64,000 nt of DNA from Chrysosporum bergii ANA360D (lineage in GTDB: Bacteria > Cyanobacteriota > Cyanobacteriia > Cyanobacteriales > Nostocaceae): positions 1-64,000 of the forward strand of contig NZ_JANQDH010000093.1 of NCBI RefSeq assembly GCF_029891735.1. Direction: 5' to 3'. Below, piece after piece: positions 35,713 to 44,631 of this stretch. How positions within the stretch are numbered: the first letter of the stretch is position 1; the number at the start of each line of letters is the position of its first letter. The translations under genes and the position numbers were made by a program. The notes beneath the pieces are model-generated. The model was not told the DNA's origin. It worked only from the letters and a program-made list of their open reading frames with translations, and did not search any database.

Positions 35713-36681
35713 ATGAACAACTTAGTGCAAAATTACCCAAAAATATCGGTAATTATACCAGCTTATAATTGCGAAAAAACGATTAAATCAACCATTGAAT
35801 CAGTTTTAAATCAAAGTTTCACTAATTTTGAGTTAATAGTTATTAATGACGGTTCACAAGATGCAACATTAGATATAGTTTCACAAATTGATGATGCCAG
35901 AATTAAAGTATTTTCCTATGCTAATGCTGGCGGAAATGTCAGTCGCAACCGTGGACTATACCATGCAGCGGGAGAGTTGGTCAGTTTTCTAGATGCTGAT
36001 GATATTTGGACACCTGATAAGTTGCAAGCCCAGTTACAAGCTTTGGGAAATAATCTCGATGCTCAAGTTGCTTATAGCTGGACTGATTATATTAACGAAA
36101 ATGGAGATATATTTCTTTCCGGTACACATATTACTGCTAATGGCGATGTTTATGAGCAGTTGTTAATCAATAATTTTTTAGAAAATGGTTCAAATCCTTT
36201 AATTGTTAAACAAGCCATACTAGAGTTAGGTGGATTTGATGAGTCTTTACCAGCTGCTCAAGATTGGGATATGTGGTTAAGATTAGCAGCACGATATTAT
36301 TTTGTGGCTGTACCTTCAGTGCAAATATTATACAGAGTTAGTTCTAGTTCACTTTCATCTAATCTAGCCAAGCAGGAGAAATATTGTTTGCAAGTGTTTA
36401 AAAATGCTTATGCTGTCAGAGATTTAAAAAATAAGAATACAAATATTAAAAATTTGAGCTTGGCTAACCTGTATAAATATCTCACCTGCAAAGCTCTCCA
36501 TCAGCCATATAGCCGAGGAAAAGGTATAGCTGCTGCTGGTTTTTTGTGGAAATATTTTATCAATGATCATTCAAGGCTGAAAAGAATAAGGTTTACGTTA
36601 AAATTATTGTTAAAAATTAGCATTATCATTTTTTTACCTGGTAATTTGTCTACTGAATTTTTGCAGAAGATCAAAAGGTGA
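35713..36681 (+). CDS. family 2 glycosyltransferase
   Basis: A ~322-residue GT2 enzyme. It has the N-terminal ISVIIPAYNCEKTIKSTIES, NDGSQDATLDIV, the metal motif FLDADDIW (residues ~94-101), and the catalytic-region pattern GGFDESLPAAQDWDMWLRLA (an ED/QDWD-type motif). The C-terminal ~90 residues are basic and helical with a hydrophobic tail (LLLKISIIIFLPGN) that may associate with the membrane. It begins nine bases after the preceding stop, at ATG 35713 (the frame also opens at TTG 35707), so is co-transcribed with the hpsE-like genes. The transferred sugar is unknown. Confidence 0.85.
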   Translation: MNNLVQNYPKISVIIPAYNCEKTIKSTIESVLNQSFTNFELIVINDGSQDATLDIVSQIDDARIKVFSYANAGGNVSRNRGLYHAAGELVSFLDADDIWTPDKLQAQLQALGNNLDAQVAYSWTDYINENGDIFLSGTHITANGDVYEQLLINNFLENGSNPLIVKQAILELGGFDESLPAAQDWDMWLRLAARYYFVAVPSVQILYRVSSSSLSSNLAKQEKYCLQVFKNAYAVRDLKNKNTNIKNLSLANLYKYLTCKALHQPYSRGKGIAAAGFLWKYFINDHSRLKRIRFTLKLLLKISIIIFLPGNLSTEFLQKIKR

Positions 36682-36714
36682 ATTTTTCATCTCACCCCCG
36701 GACTTTCTCTGTAT

Positions 36715-36790
36715 ATAGTATATAGTGGTTTTCGCTGCTTAGTGAGGTACATCATTAGCAAGTAGGATGCTTGGGTTACAGGTTTTCACT
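36715..36790 (-). repeat. half MITE copy fused to another dispersed repeat
   Basis: TATAGTGGTTTTCGCTGC, then TTAGTGAGGTACAT, matches the left half of the 34585 copy. It then continues as AGTAGGATGCTTGGGTTACAG, a member of the CAAGCATCTTGCTTG repeat family, instead of the element's own right half. Confidence 0.55.
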
Positions 36791-36843
36791 AATTAGAGTA
36801 GACATCCCAACTTTTTTTTAATAAGTAATCAAGCGAACATGAT

Positions 36844-37491
36844 ATGAAATCTCCAGACATCGCCCAACAACACTTAATTATTTTTACTCGCTACCCAGAA
36901 CCAGGGAAAACCAAAACCCGACTTATACCCGCTTTGGGTGATGTGGGTGCTGCTAATTTACAACAACAGATGACGGAACATACCATATTTCGGGTTAAAG
37001 AACTGCAAAAAACCACTAGGATATCTTGGGAAGTGTGCTTTGCTGGTGGTAACTGTCAACTGATGCAAGATTGGTTAGGAGCAGATTTAGTTTACCGTCC
37101 CCAGGGTGAGGGAGACTTGGGGGGGCGGATGGCGCGATCGCTTGCTGAAGCCATACAATCTGGAGCAACACAAGTGATCATTATTGGCACAGACTGTCCG
37201 GGAATCAATTCTCACATTCTCAACCAAGCCTTTGAGCAGCTAAACACCCATGATCTCACTCTTGGTCCCGCCATTGATGGTGGCTACTACCTAATTGGTG
37301 TATCTGGACTTATTCCAGAATTATTCCTTGATATACCCTGGGGAACCCCTGAAGTTCTGCAACAAACTGTGAATATTGCCAAAAAGCTGAATATATCACT
37401 TGCCTACTTGCCTGTTTTAGCTGATGTAGACAATCCAGAGGATTTACCGATTTGGGAGCAAAATAAAATAAGTTTCATACAACTGTTATAG
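36844..37491 (+). CDS. TIGR04282 family glycosyltransferase (DUF2064)
   Basis: A 215-residue cytoplasmic nucleotidyl/glycosyltransferase-like protein. Motifs are FTRYPEPGKTKTRLIPALG (residues ~12-30), GDLGGRMARSLAEA, IIIGTDCPGINSHIL and LGPAIDGGYYLIGVSG, all diagnostic for TIGR04282. This family includes enzymes of arsenosugar biosynthesis in some cyanobacteria; without an ArsM/ArsS neighbour that role cannot be claimed here. It is preceded by the half MITE and followed by the HpsJ-like gene on the same strand. Confidence 0.85.
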   Translation: MKSPDIAQQHLIIFTRYPEPGKTKTRLIPALGDVGAANLQQQMTEHTIFRVKELQKTTRISWEVCFAGGNCQLMQDWLGADLVYRPQGEGDLGGRMARSLAEAIQSGATQVIIIGTDCPGINSHILNQAFEQLNTHDLTLGPAIDGGYYLIGVSGLIPELFLDIPWGTPEVLQQTVNIAKKLNISLAYLPVLADVDNPEDLPIWEQNKISFIQLL

Positions 37492-37554
37492 GAACAATAT
37501 TCAAGTAACTTTAAATAAGATCATCATTGTGACACACCATAAACTTGAAAAACC

Positions 37555-38397
37555 ATGACTACTAATCGTTTTGCTTCTGGTAACGCGGCTCTCAGCCTTA
37601 AGGTGGTGGGGATAATTTTAATTTTGTCCTTTTTACTAGATTTTTTCATTCTCATGTTACCCTTTCAACCAACTGATCGGGGCTGGCAAATCAGCCTGGC
37701 CACTGCATTAGTTGACCGGGGTATTGTACCTTTAGTGGGAATGGGAATGTTATTTGTGGGTTATTGGATTGATACTGTGGGTGATACCGATCGCCCAAAA
37801 CCCTTAGATATCAGATTTCCCGTCCTCATATTCTCCAGTGTTCTCGGTTTGATGTTTTTGCTGATTTTTCCCTTACACCTAAATAATGTCCGACAAGCCA
37901 GTACTCAAGCTATCAATCAGCTGCGCCAAGATGCTGAACAAGCAGAAAACCAACTGCAAAATCAGTTATCCCAACTCCAAGCCCAACTGAACAACGAACA
38001 AGGAAAGGCTCAACTAGAACAGATACGAAACCAAGCCAAAAATCAGTTTACCGAACTACTCAAAAATGAAGAAACATACCAAAAAGCGCTGAATAACCCG
38101 GAAATTCCCCCAGCCCAAAAAGAATTACTCAAGAGATTCAAAGAAAATCCCCAAGAACTGGAAACTTTTATCACCCAGCAAACAGACCCCCAAGCACAGG
38201 CCAATCAAAGATTGACCCAAATTCGCCAACGTCGAGAAGATGCAGAAAAACAAGCCAAGGACGACGCTTGGAAGTCTGGACTGCGCATTGGGATGAGTAG
38301 TTTGCTATTATCCATCGGTTATATCATCATTGGCTGGACAGGTTTACGAAGTATGGGCGCTTTACAGAGTGGTAAACGTAAACCAGCAGCACGCTAG
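37555..38397 (+). CDS. HpsJ-like membrane/coiled-coil protein
   Basis: A 280-residue protein with two or three N-terminal transmembrane helices (LKVVGIILILSFLLDFFILM, VPLVGMGMLFVGYWI, FPVLIFSSVLGLMFLLIFPL), a long Gln/Ala-rich coiled coil (residues ~120-240, NQLRQDAEQAENQLQNQLSQ) and a final helix (LRIGMSSLLLSIGYIIIGWT). This layout matches the HpsJ-type family associated with cyanobacterial polysaccharide export. No enzymatic motif is seen. Its place at the edge of the glycosyltransferase cluster supports that assignment, which remains moderate. Confidence 0.65.
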   Translation: MTTNRFASGNAALSLKVVGIILILSFLLDFFILMLPFQPTDRGWQISLATALVDRGIVPLVGMGMLFVGYWIDTVGDTDRPKPLDIRFPVLIFSSVLGLMFLLIFPLHLNNVRQASTQAINQLRQDAEQAENQLQNQLSQLQAQLNNEQGKAQLEQIRNQAKNQFTELLKNEETYQKALNNPEIPPAQKELLKRFKENPQELETFITQQTDPQAQANQRLTQIRQRREDAEKQAKDDAWKSGLRIGMSSLLLSIGYIIIGWTGLRSMGALQSGKRKPAAR

Positions 38398-38505
38398 TTT
38401 ACCACCAACACAAGAGTAGACGGCATTAATAGCCCGGTTTTTACTGCACTTTGGGCATTATTGCCTACCTACTGAGCAATTAGAAATTCCTGAAAAAACT
38501 GACAA

Positions 38506-39363
38506 ATGTTTTCAATTTACATACTGACATACAACGAAGAACTAGATATTGCCCCTTGTATTGAGTCAGCAATGCTATGTGATGATATTATTGTTGTAGA
38601 CTCATATAGCAGCGATCGCACCATAGAAATTGCTAATCTGTATCCTGTTCGTACCGTCCAACACCGTTTTGAAAGTCACGGACGGCAGCGCACTTGGATG
38701 TTAGAGTCTATTACACCTAAACATGAGTGGGTGTACATTCTAGAAGCCGATGAGCGCATGACACAAGAACTGTTTGCCGAGTGTGTAGAAGCCACTAGAA
38801 ATCCCCAATATATTGGCTATTACGTCGCTGAACGTGTCATATTCATGAATCATTGGATTCGCTACAGCACCCAATACCCCCGCTATCAAATGCGTTTATT
38901 CCGCCACGGTCAAGTCTGGTTTACAGACTATGGTCATACTGAACGGGAAATATGTAACGGTGCTACCAGTTTTCTGAAAGCAACATATCCCCATTACACC
39001 TGTAGCAAAGGTTTAAGCCGTTGGATTGAGAAACATAACCGTTATTCCACAGATGAAGCCAAAGAAACCCTACATCAAATTGAACATGGAGACGTGAAAT
39101 GGCCAGATTTATTCCTGGGTAAAACGGAAGTTGAAAGACGACGGGCTTTAAAAGATTTATCTTTACGTTTACCTTTTAGACCATTACTGCGCTTTCTGTA
39201 TATGTACTTGATGTTAGGGGGTTGGCTAGACGGACGCGCCGGCGTAGCATGGTGTACATTACAAGCATTTTACGAGTATCTGATTTTGCTCAAAGTTTGG
39301 GAAATGAAAAATATGCCTACACCCAGTTTACAAATAGACTCTCAGGCAGAGAAGACAACTTAG
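38506..39363 (+). CDS. family 2 glycosyltransferase (WaaE/KdtX-like)
   Basis: A 285-residue enzyme beginning MFSIYILTYNEELDIAPCIE, with IIVVDSYSSDRTIEIA and the acceptor-binding ILEADERMTQEL in place of a standard DXD, followed by HGRQRTWML and YPRYQMRLFRHGQVWF. The C-terminal part (LPFRPLLRFLYMYLMLGGWL, ~225-245) is hydrophobic and probably peripheral-membrane. This layout resembles LPS-core glucosyltransferases of the WaaE/KdtX group. It likely acts in surface polysaccharide or lipopolysaccharide synthesis. Confidence 0.82.
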   Translation: MFSIYILTYNEELDIAPCIESAMLCDDIIVVDSYSSDRTIEIANLYPVRTVQHRFESHGRQRTWMLESITPKHEWVYILEADERMTQELFAECVEATRNPQYIGYYVAERVIFMNHWIRYSTQYPRYQMRLFRHGQVWFTDYGHTEREICNGATSFLKATYPHYTCSKGLSRWIEKHNRYSTDEAKETLHQIEHGDVKWPDLFLGKTEVERRRALKDLSLRLPFRPLLRFLYMYLMLGGWLDGRAGVAWCTLQAFYEYLILLKVWEMKNMPTPSLQIDSQAEKTT

Positions 39364-39704
39364 AACAAGCAACAGGGAACAAGAAAAGAGCGGCGATCGC
39401 ATGGCAACATCCCCTTTATGATAAATCTAAATTCTCATAAAAATAACTCGGACTTAGTGGCAAGTTAACAACCATATCAAACTCCTGCTTTAGTTGTATT
39501 GTAATACTTACAGAATTATCAGCAGCTTTTGATTAATCGCGATAGGATAAATAATATATCAGAAACTTGCAACAATTGTTTACAAGTCTGATCAACAAAA
39601 GTAACATCCTCAAATTCCATCAATTGTGGGTTTGAGTGCAATGTTATGGAAATTAAACAGTAACAAATATTACAATATATTCGTAATCTGACAAGTACTC
39701 TGGT
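39364..39704. other. intergenic spacer
   Basis: About 340 AT-rich bases with one HIP1 site at about 39393-39400. I see no gene, no repeat of the families described here and no clear terminator. Confidence 0.5.
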
Positions 39705-40448
39705 ATGAATACCAATAACAAAAGTTCCGGTAACCTGAAACAGGAGAATAGGGACTTGGGAATTAATCAGCTAAAACAGGACTTAAAGAATGACCTAATT
39801 GCTGGTTTGTTGGTGGTAATTCCGCTAGCAACAACAATTTGGCTCACCATTACCATCGCCAGTTGGGTAATCAACTTTCTCACCAAAATTCCTAAACAAC
39901 TCAATCCCTTTGACGGTCTCCAACCTATAGTAGTAAATATACTGAATCTGGTGGTAGGACTAGCCGTTCCCCTATTAAGCATTTTGTTAATAGGGTTGAT
40001 GGCTCGCAATATTGCCGGGCGTTGGTTATTGGATGTGGGTGAGCGGGTGTTGCAGGCAATTCCCTTTGCTGGGCAAGTATACAAAACCCTGAAACAGCTG
40101 TTATCAACTCTACTGGAAGATTCAAACAGTAAATTTCGCCGTGTGATTTTAGTAGAGTATCCCAGAAGAGGAATGTGGGCGATCGCCTTTGTCACTGGTA
40201 GCATGAGCCAGGATATCCAAGCCCATATGCCCAGTCCCATGCTAAGTGTTTTCATTCCCAGCACGCCAAATCCCACCACCGGATGGTATGCGGTCGTTCC
40301 AGAGGATGAGGTGATCAACCTATCTATGCCCATAGAAGATGCTTTTAAAGTAGTAATTTCTGGTGGGATAGTCGCTCAAAATACGCCCCTACCACCTCTA
40401 GTTTTGTCCAAAGACCGAAATAACCAAACTATTGACACTGCCCACTAG
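39705..40448 (+). CDS. DUF502 family membrane protein
   Basis: A 247-residue protein with two long hydrophobic hairpins: LIAGLLVVIPLATTIWLTIT (residues ~31-50) and ILNLVVGLAVPLLSILLIGL (~78-97). A conserved soluble part follows, with AIPFAGQVYKTLKQLLSTL, YPRRGMWAIAFVTG and FIPSTPNPTTGWYAVVPEDE, the DUF502 signature. Its function is unknown in bacteria; plant relatives (COV1/LCV) affect membrane trafficking. It heads a same-strand group with nusB and ftsY and is followed by a strong hairpin. Confidence 0.9.
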   Translation: MNTNNKSSGNLKQENRDLGINQLKQDLKNDLIAGLLVVIPLATTIWLTITIASWVINFLTKIPKQLNPFDGLQPIVVNILNLVVGLAVPLLSILLIGLMARNIAGRWLLDVGERVLQAIPFAGQVYKTLKQLLSTLLEDSNSKFRRVILVEYPRRGMWAIAFVTGSMSQDIQAHMPSPMLSVFIPSTPNPTTGWYAVVPEDEVINLSMPIEDAFKVVISGGIVAQNTPLPPLVLSKDRNNQTIDTAH

Positions 40449-40466
40449 TAAGCTGAAAATCAATCC

Positions 40467-40511
40467 GGCAAAGTCACCGATAAACAGATAGTATGATTAT
40501 CTGACTTTGCC
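40467..40511 (+). terminator. long hairpin after the DUF502 gene
   Basis: GGCAAAGTCA (40467-40476) is perfectly complementary to TGACTTTGCC (40502-40511), with CAGATA/TATCTG as an inner stem. No long T-run follows. Confidence 0.6.
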
Positions 40512-40567
40512 ACAACAGCCGACTAACAACCGCTAATTAATTTTTAGTGCTTAGGCACTTAACTGCC

Positions 40568-41197
40568 ATGCAAGAACGAAAACCCCAACAAATTGCTCGT
40601 GAATTGGCGCTATTAAGTCTCAGCCAGTTGCCGATTAACCCCAAAAAGTTGACAGAAGAGCATCTGCCAAAATTAGTCCTAGCCACAGTCCGCACCTTGA
40701 GATCAGAAGTGCAAGATACCCTAGATAATGCCACCGGGGAACTGCAACGCAGTAATGAACGCCTGTTAACTAGCCAAACCCGTGCATCAGACCTCAATAC
40801 TGCCAGAAACCTCCTGAAAGAAGCCATTGACTACACCCAAACGGCAATCAACCAATTAGGGGCTGCGGTGGAATTTCCAGAATTAATTCAACTGGCCAAC
40901 CAAGACAAGGAAGTGGGTAGATACGCCATCCAACTCGTGAAAATAATCAGTGAACAGCGAGTAATTATTGATGAACACATTTCCTCAGCCTTAGTAGATT
41001 GGCAAGTCACTCGCCTAGCTCAAATAGACCGAGATATTTTGCGAATCGCCATAGCAGAAATGATGTTTTTTAATCTGCCAGACAGAGTAGCCGTCAACGA
41101 AGCCGTAGAGTTAGCCAAACGCTACAGTGGAGATGAAGGACACCGGTTTATTAATGGTGTCCTACGCCGATTTATTCAACAAAAAACAGCCGTGTAG
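40568..41197 (+). CDS. nusB: transcription antitermination factor NusB
   Basis: A ~209-residue protein, longer than the 140-residue E. coli form, as usual in cyanobacteria. It has an N-terminal RNA-binding start ([20 protein letters not shown]), an insertion of about 70 residues, and the canonical C-terminal helices ([49 protein letters not shown]). NusB binds boxA RNA with NusE in rRNA antitermination. ATG 40568 is chosen over the upstream GTG because the conserved region begins there. Confidence 0.93.
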   Translation: MQERKPQQIARELALLSLSQLPINPKKLTEEHLPKLVLATVRTLRSEVQDTLDNATGELQRSNERLLTSQTRASDLNTARNLLKEAIDYTQTAINQLGAAVEFPELIQLANQDKEVGRYAIQLVKIISEQRVIIDEHISSALVDWQVTRLAQIDRDILRIAIAEMMFFNLPDRVAVNEAVELAKRYSGDEGHRFINGVLRRFIQQKTAV

Positions 41198-41233
41198 TAT
41201 GTCATCCTGAGTTGATCACCATTGTGAGGAGTG

Positions 41234-41315
41234 GCCAGTGGTTAATAAAGTTTCGCCCCGCCATGGGGCAAACTGGCTGAAACAGGTGAGGATCTTGGGG
41301 AGGTTTTCACCCCAA
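41234..41315 (+). other. two adjacent RNA-hairpin candidates between nusB and ftsY
   Basis: GCCAGT (41234-41239) pairs with ACTGGC (41272-41277), enclosing the hairpin GCCCC...GGGGC (41255-41269). A second hairpin TTGGGG...CCCCAA lies at 41295-41315. There is no T-run, so a simple terminator is not obvious; an ftsY leader or attenuator is possible. Confidence 0.4.
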
Positions 41316-41390
41316 TTAAAAGTTGCGGTTCTACTACACTCATAACTAATAACTAATAAATCAAACTTACAACTAACACCTATAGCTACA

Positions 41391-42839
41391 ATGGTTTTTA
41401 ATTGGTTCCGCCGTCAATATGACGACTCCTCTGACACCCCATCTGAACAAAAACAACCGGAAACTTCTCCAGTCACACCAAGCCCATCAGAGCCAGAGGT
41501 GACCTCAAGCCCAACGGTAGACAATCCACAAGACTCAACGGCAGATTTATTAGCCTTTGCTAAATCTGCCTATAAGAACATCCAGCAAAAACAACAAGTT
41601 TTAGAAGTAGCAACTGCTCCTGAAGTGGCTGAACCACCGGAAAAGGCAGAAACCCAGCCACCTACACCAGAGCCAACAGCACCAGGTGGTTTATCCCTTT
41701 TAGAACGGGCTGCGGCAGAACGCCAAGCCAAACAAGAACGACTCATAGCCAACGCCATTGAAGTACCTGAGCCGGAAGTATTACCACCACAAGCCACCAT
41801 CCCAGAAACAGCCCAAGAGGTGGGGGGATTAGCATTTGATGAAGGTTTTGTCTGGTCAGCAGAGGTATTGGCTGCCCAAGGTAGACGACCAGAAGATATT
41901 TCCATAGAGGAAATCACCTGGCTGAAAAAGCTGCGCCGGGGTTTAGATAAAACCCGTCGTAACATCCTTAACCAACTCAAGGCAATTGTTGGACAAGGCC
42001 CACTCAATCAAGCTGCGGTGGCGGAAATAGAATCGGCACTTTTGCAAGCTGATGTGGGGGTAGAAGCCACTGATTACATTATCAGTACCCTACAGAAAAA
42101 ACTATTAGCAGAAGCTACCCCCCCAGAAGAAGCGATCGCTTACCTAAAACAAATCCTGCGGGATATGTTAGATGCACCCCTGCAAAAAGCCCACAATGCC
42201 AGCTTTACCCCAGAAAAAGAAACCTTAAATATTTGGTTAATCACTGGGGTAAATGGTGCTGGTAAAACCACAACTATTGGTAAAATATCTCACCTAGCTA
42301 AAAAATCTGGTTATAAATGTTTAATTGGCGCTGCTGATACTTTCCGGGCGGCTGCTGTGGAACAGGTGAAGGTGTGGGGTAATCGTAGCGGCGTAGAAGT
42401 CATTGCCAACCCAGGGAAAAATACTGACCCTGCTGCTGTGGTCTTTGATGCCATCGCTGCCGCCCAAGCACGAGAAACTGAATTACTGTTAGTAGATACG
42501 GCCGGGCGGCTGCAAAACAAGAAAAACTTAATGGATGAACTGGCTAAAATCCGCCGGATTATTGACAAAAAAGCCCCTAATGCCAAAATAGAATCCCTGT
42601 TGGTGTTAGATGCCACTTTAGGTCAGAATGGATTGCGGCAAGCTGAAGTTTTTTCCCAAGCCGCTCAACTCAGTGGGGTAGTCTTAACCAAGTTAGATGG
42701 TACAGCTAAGGGGGGTGTTGCCCTAGCAGTGGTAAAGCAGCTAGGTTTACCCATTCGCTTTATTGGTGCTGGGGAAGGTATGGAGGATTTGCGTCCTTTT
42801 TCTAGCTACGAGTTTATCGAAGCCCTATTAAGTGGCTAG
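41391..42839 (+). CDS. ftsY: signal recognition particle receptor FtsY
   Basis: A 482-residue SRP GTPase. The N-terminal ~170 residues are an acidic, Pro/Glu-rich A-domain for membrane association. The NG domain follows, with G1 GVNGAGKTTTIGKI (residues ~285-298), DTFRAAAVEQVKVW, G3 DTAGRLQNKKNLMDEL, G4 TKLDGTAKGGVAL and the closing GEGMEDLRPFSSYEFIEAL. It docks SRP-bound ribosomes at the membrane translocon. Gene order nusB-ftsY-SpoIIE-type phosphatase is on one strand. Confidence 0.96.
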   Translation: MVFNWFRRQYDDSSDTPSEQKQPETSPVTPSPSEPEVTSSPTVDNPQDSTADLLAFAKSAYKNIQQKQQVLEVATAPEVAEPPEKAETQPPTPEPTAPGGLSLLERAAAERQAKQERLIANAIEVPEPEVLPPQATIPETAQEVGGLAFDEGFVWSAEVLAAQGRRPEDISIEEITWLKKLRRGLDKTRRNILNQLKAIVGQGPLNQAAVAEIESALLQADVGVEATDYIISTLQKKLLAEATPPEEAIAYLKQILRDMLDAPLQKAHNASFTPEKETLNIWLITGVNGAGKTTTIGKISHLAKKSGYKCLIGAADTFRAAAVEQVKVWGNRSGVEVIANPGKNTDPAAVVFDAIAAAQARETELLLVDTAGRLQNKKNLMDELAKIRRIIDKKAPNAKIESLLVLDATLGQNGLRQAEVFSQAAQLSGVVLTKLDGTAKGGVALAVVKQLGLPIRFIGAGEGMEDLRPFSSYEFIEALLSG

Positions 42840-43266
42840 TTGCCATTTTTTTAGTTAAGATTTCTTCTGGACTTGCCTGAGCCTCTTGATCCTCGTCAAA
42901 GTAGATGCCAAATTTCAACCAAATTTCAACCAAATTTCAATTTACTTTACCCAGCTGGGTTTGAATTGGCCATTTTTCCCAACCCGAGCCAGCAAAAACA
43001 CCAACTAGACCCTTGAGGCTGAACGGTTCCAGAAGAAAAGGAAAAAAAAGTCCAAAATTATTTGGTTAACAGGGTTTTTTTGAATTTAAAGATGTATGAT
43101 TTGTTCATTAAGTTATACAACAACTCACACCTTAATCATGTATAAGCAAATTTGCTGATGAACTCATAACTCCTGTCCCAAGATAATTTAGCAGTTCCCC
43201 AAAAACTTATTTTATTTTAAAGTCATCTTAACTGTATCTATATCAAGTGCAATAATACATTTACCT
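42840..43266. other. spacer with an 11-bp tandem repeat
   Basis: About 430 bases between ftsY and the phosphatase gene. At 42908-42940 CCAAATTTCAA occurs three times in tandem. The rest is AT-rich without ORFs and should contain the promoter for the phosphatase. Confidence 0.6.
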
Positions 43267-44631
43267 GTGTCTCAATCCCCCTCTCAACCCACTGATAATA
43301 ATATTAGTCCTAGCCCCGATGTTACCCCAGTGGTGACACCCAAGGAAGTCGAGGACAGACTAAAGCGAGAACAGAATAAAATCCAAGATTTACTCAGTTC
43401 TTTAGGATTTGCCCTGAGAAGCTTTAATAATTTAAACCAGTTTTTGGAGCTGATCCCGCTCATGGCAACAAAAGTAACAGATGCAGATGGTAGTGCTTTG
43501 TTTCTGTATAAACCCAATGGTCAAATTAGCTTAGAACAACTACACTGGAAGGATAGCCGCCAGCGTAAAAACATTCGCAAAGCCCTTGAAACTGCTAGTA
43601 GTCAAATTACTCTTTTGTCTAAGACCAGCCCTTTAGCAAATGCAACGGGAATTTTAGATGACCAAATGCACCGCTACTTGGGTTCTGATGTGCAAATTTT
43701 TGGTACAGCAATTTTAGTCAAGCATACAGAACGGGGCTGGCTCTACGTCCTCAGCCGTGATCCTGAATATAGCTGGACGGAAACTAGACAAAAGTTAGTC
43801 AGACTAGTGGCGGATCAAACATCTGTGGCCATTAAAAATGAGGAACTGGCTGTAGAATTGAGGAAAAAAGAGCGCCTAGATCAAGAACTAGAAATTGGCG
43901 CAGAAATTCAACGGCGACTTCTACCACGTCAATGTCCCCTTATTCCTGGTGCAACTTTGGCTGCACGCTGTAAACCCGCTAATCGTGTGGGTGGGGATTA
44001 CTACGATTTTATCCCCACTCATGGGAAAAACTCCCAGGAAAGTCAGCGCTGGGGTTTGGTAATTGGGGATGTTATGGGTAAAGGTGTCCCGGCGGGACTA
44101 ATTATGACCATGATGCGGGGAATGCTGCGGGGAGAGGTATTACATGGTAATTCACCGTGTATAATTCTGCAAAATTTGAATCGAGTTATGTATGCGGATC
44201 TAGAAAATTCTCACCGCTTTGTTACCCTGTTTTACTCAGAGTATAATCCCACTAATCGAGTTTTATCTTATAGTAATGCGGCGCACAATCCCCCCTTGTG
44301 GTGGCACGCAGCAACTAAAAGCATTAGCCGTTTGGATACTTTGGGAATGCTGATTGGTTTAGATGCCAATAGCCAATATGAAAATGCCCAGGTGCAGTTA
44401 CAACCTGGGGACATAGTAATTTACTATACAGATGGCTTAACGGACGCTGCGGCTGCTAGTGGCGATCGCTTTGATGAAGAAAATTTCATTGCTGCTTTTA
44501 CAGCAGCTTGTAGGTATTGCAGCAACCCCCAGGAAATAGTAGATTACCTATTTGACAAAGTGTTGCAGTTTATCGGACCTCATCAGCAAAACACTGACGA
44601 TATGACGTTAGTTGTCTTAAAAATTCAATGA
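43267..44631 (+). CDS. GAF domain SpoIIE-type PP2C phosphatase (RsbU-like)
   Basis: A 454-residue protein. A short coiled coil and GAF-like sensor domain (residues ~30-200, LELIPLMATKVTDADGSALF; RLVADQTSVAIKNEELAVEL) precede a PP2C/SpoIIE domain (~215-452) with the metal-binding pattern NRVGGDYYDFIP, WGLVIGDVMGKGVPAGLIMT and the final TDDMTLVVL. Such enzymes dephosphorylate anti-anti-sigma (STAS) proteins in partner-switching. No partner genes are adjacent. The start is GTG 43267 (MSQSPSQP). Its last seven bases overlap the 3' end of the convergent sucrose-phosphate synthase gene. Confidence 0.9.
   Translation: MSQSPSQPTDNNISPSPDVTPVVTPKEVEDRLKREQNKIQDLLSSLGFALRSFNNLNQFLELIPLMATKVTDADGSALFLYKPNGQISLEQLHWKDSRQRKNIRKALETASSQITLLSKTSPLANATGILDDQMHRYLGSDVQIFGTAILVKHTERGWLYVLSRDPEYSWTETRQKLVRLVADQTSVAIKNEELAVELRKKERLDQELEIGAEIQRRLLPRQCPLIPGATLAARCKPANRVGGDYYDFIPTHGKNSQESQRWGLVIGDVMGKGVPAGLIMTMMRGMLRGEVLHGNSPCIILQNLNRVMYADLENSHRFVTLFYSEYNPTNRVLSYSNAAHNPPLWWHAATKSISRLDTLGMLIGLDANSQYENAQVQLQPGDIVIYYTDGLTDAAAASGDRFDEENFIAAFTAACRYCSNPQEIVDYLFDKVLQFIGPHQQNTDDMTLVVLKIQ

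Noticed and set aside
36180-36210. GGTTCAAATCC motif as in a tRNA T-arm
   Set aside because: It lies inside a glycosyltransferase coding region and no acceptor or anticodon stem can be formed around it.
39767-40333. 188-codon minus-strand frame
   Set aside because: It is antisense to the DUF502 gene, which has clear family signatures.
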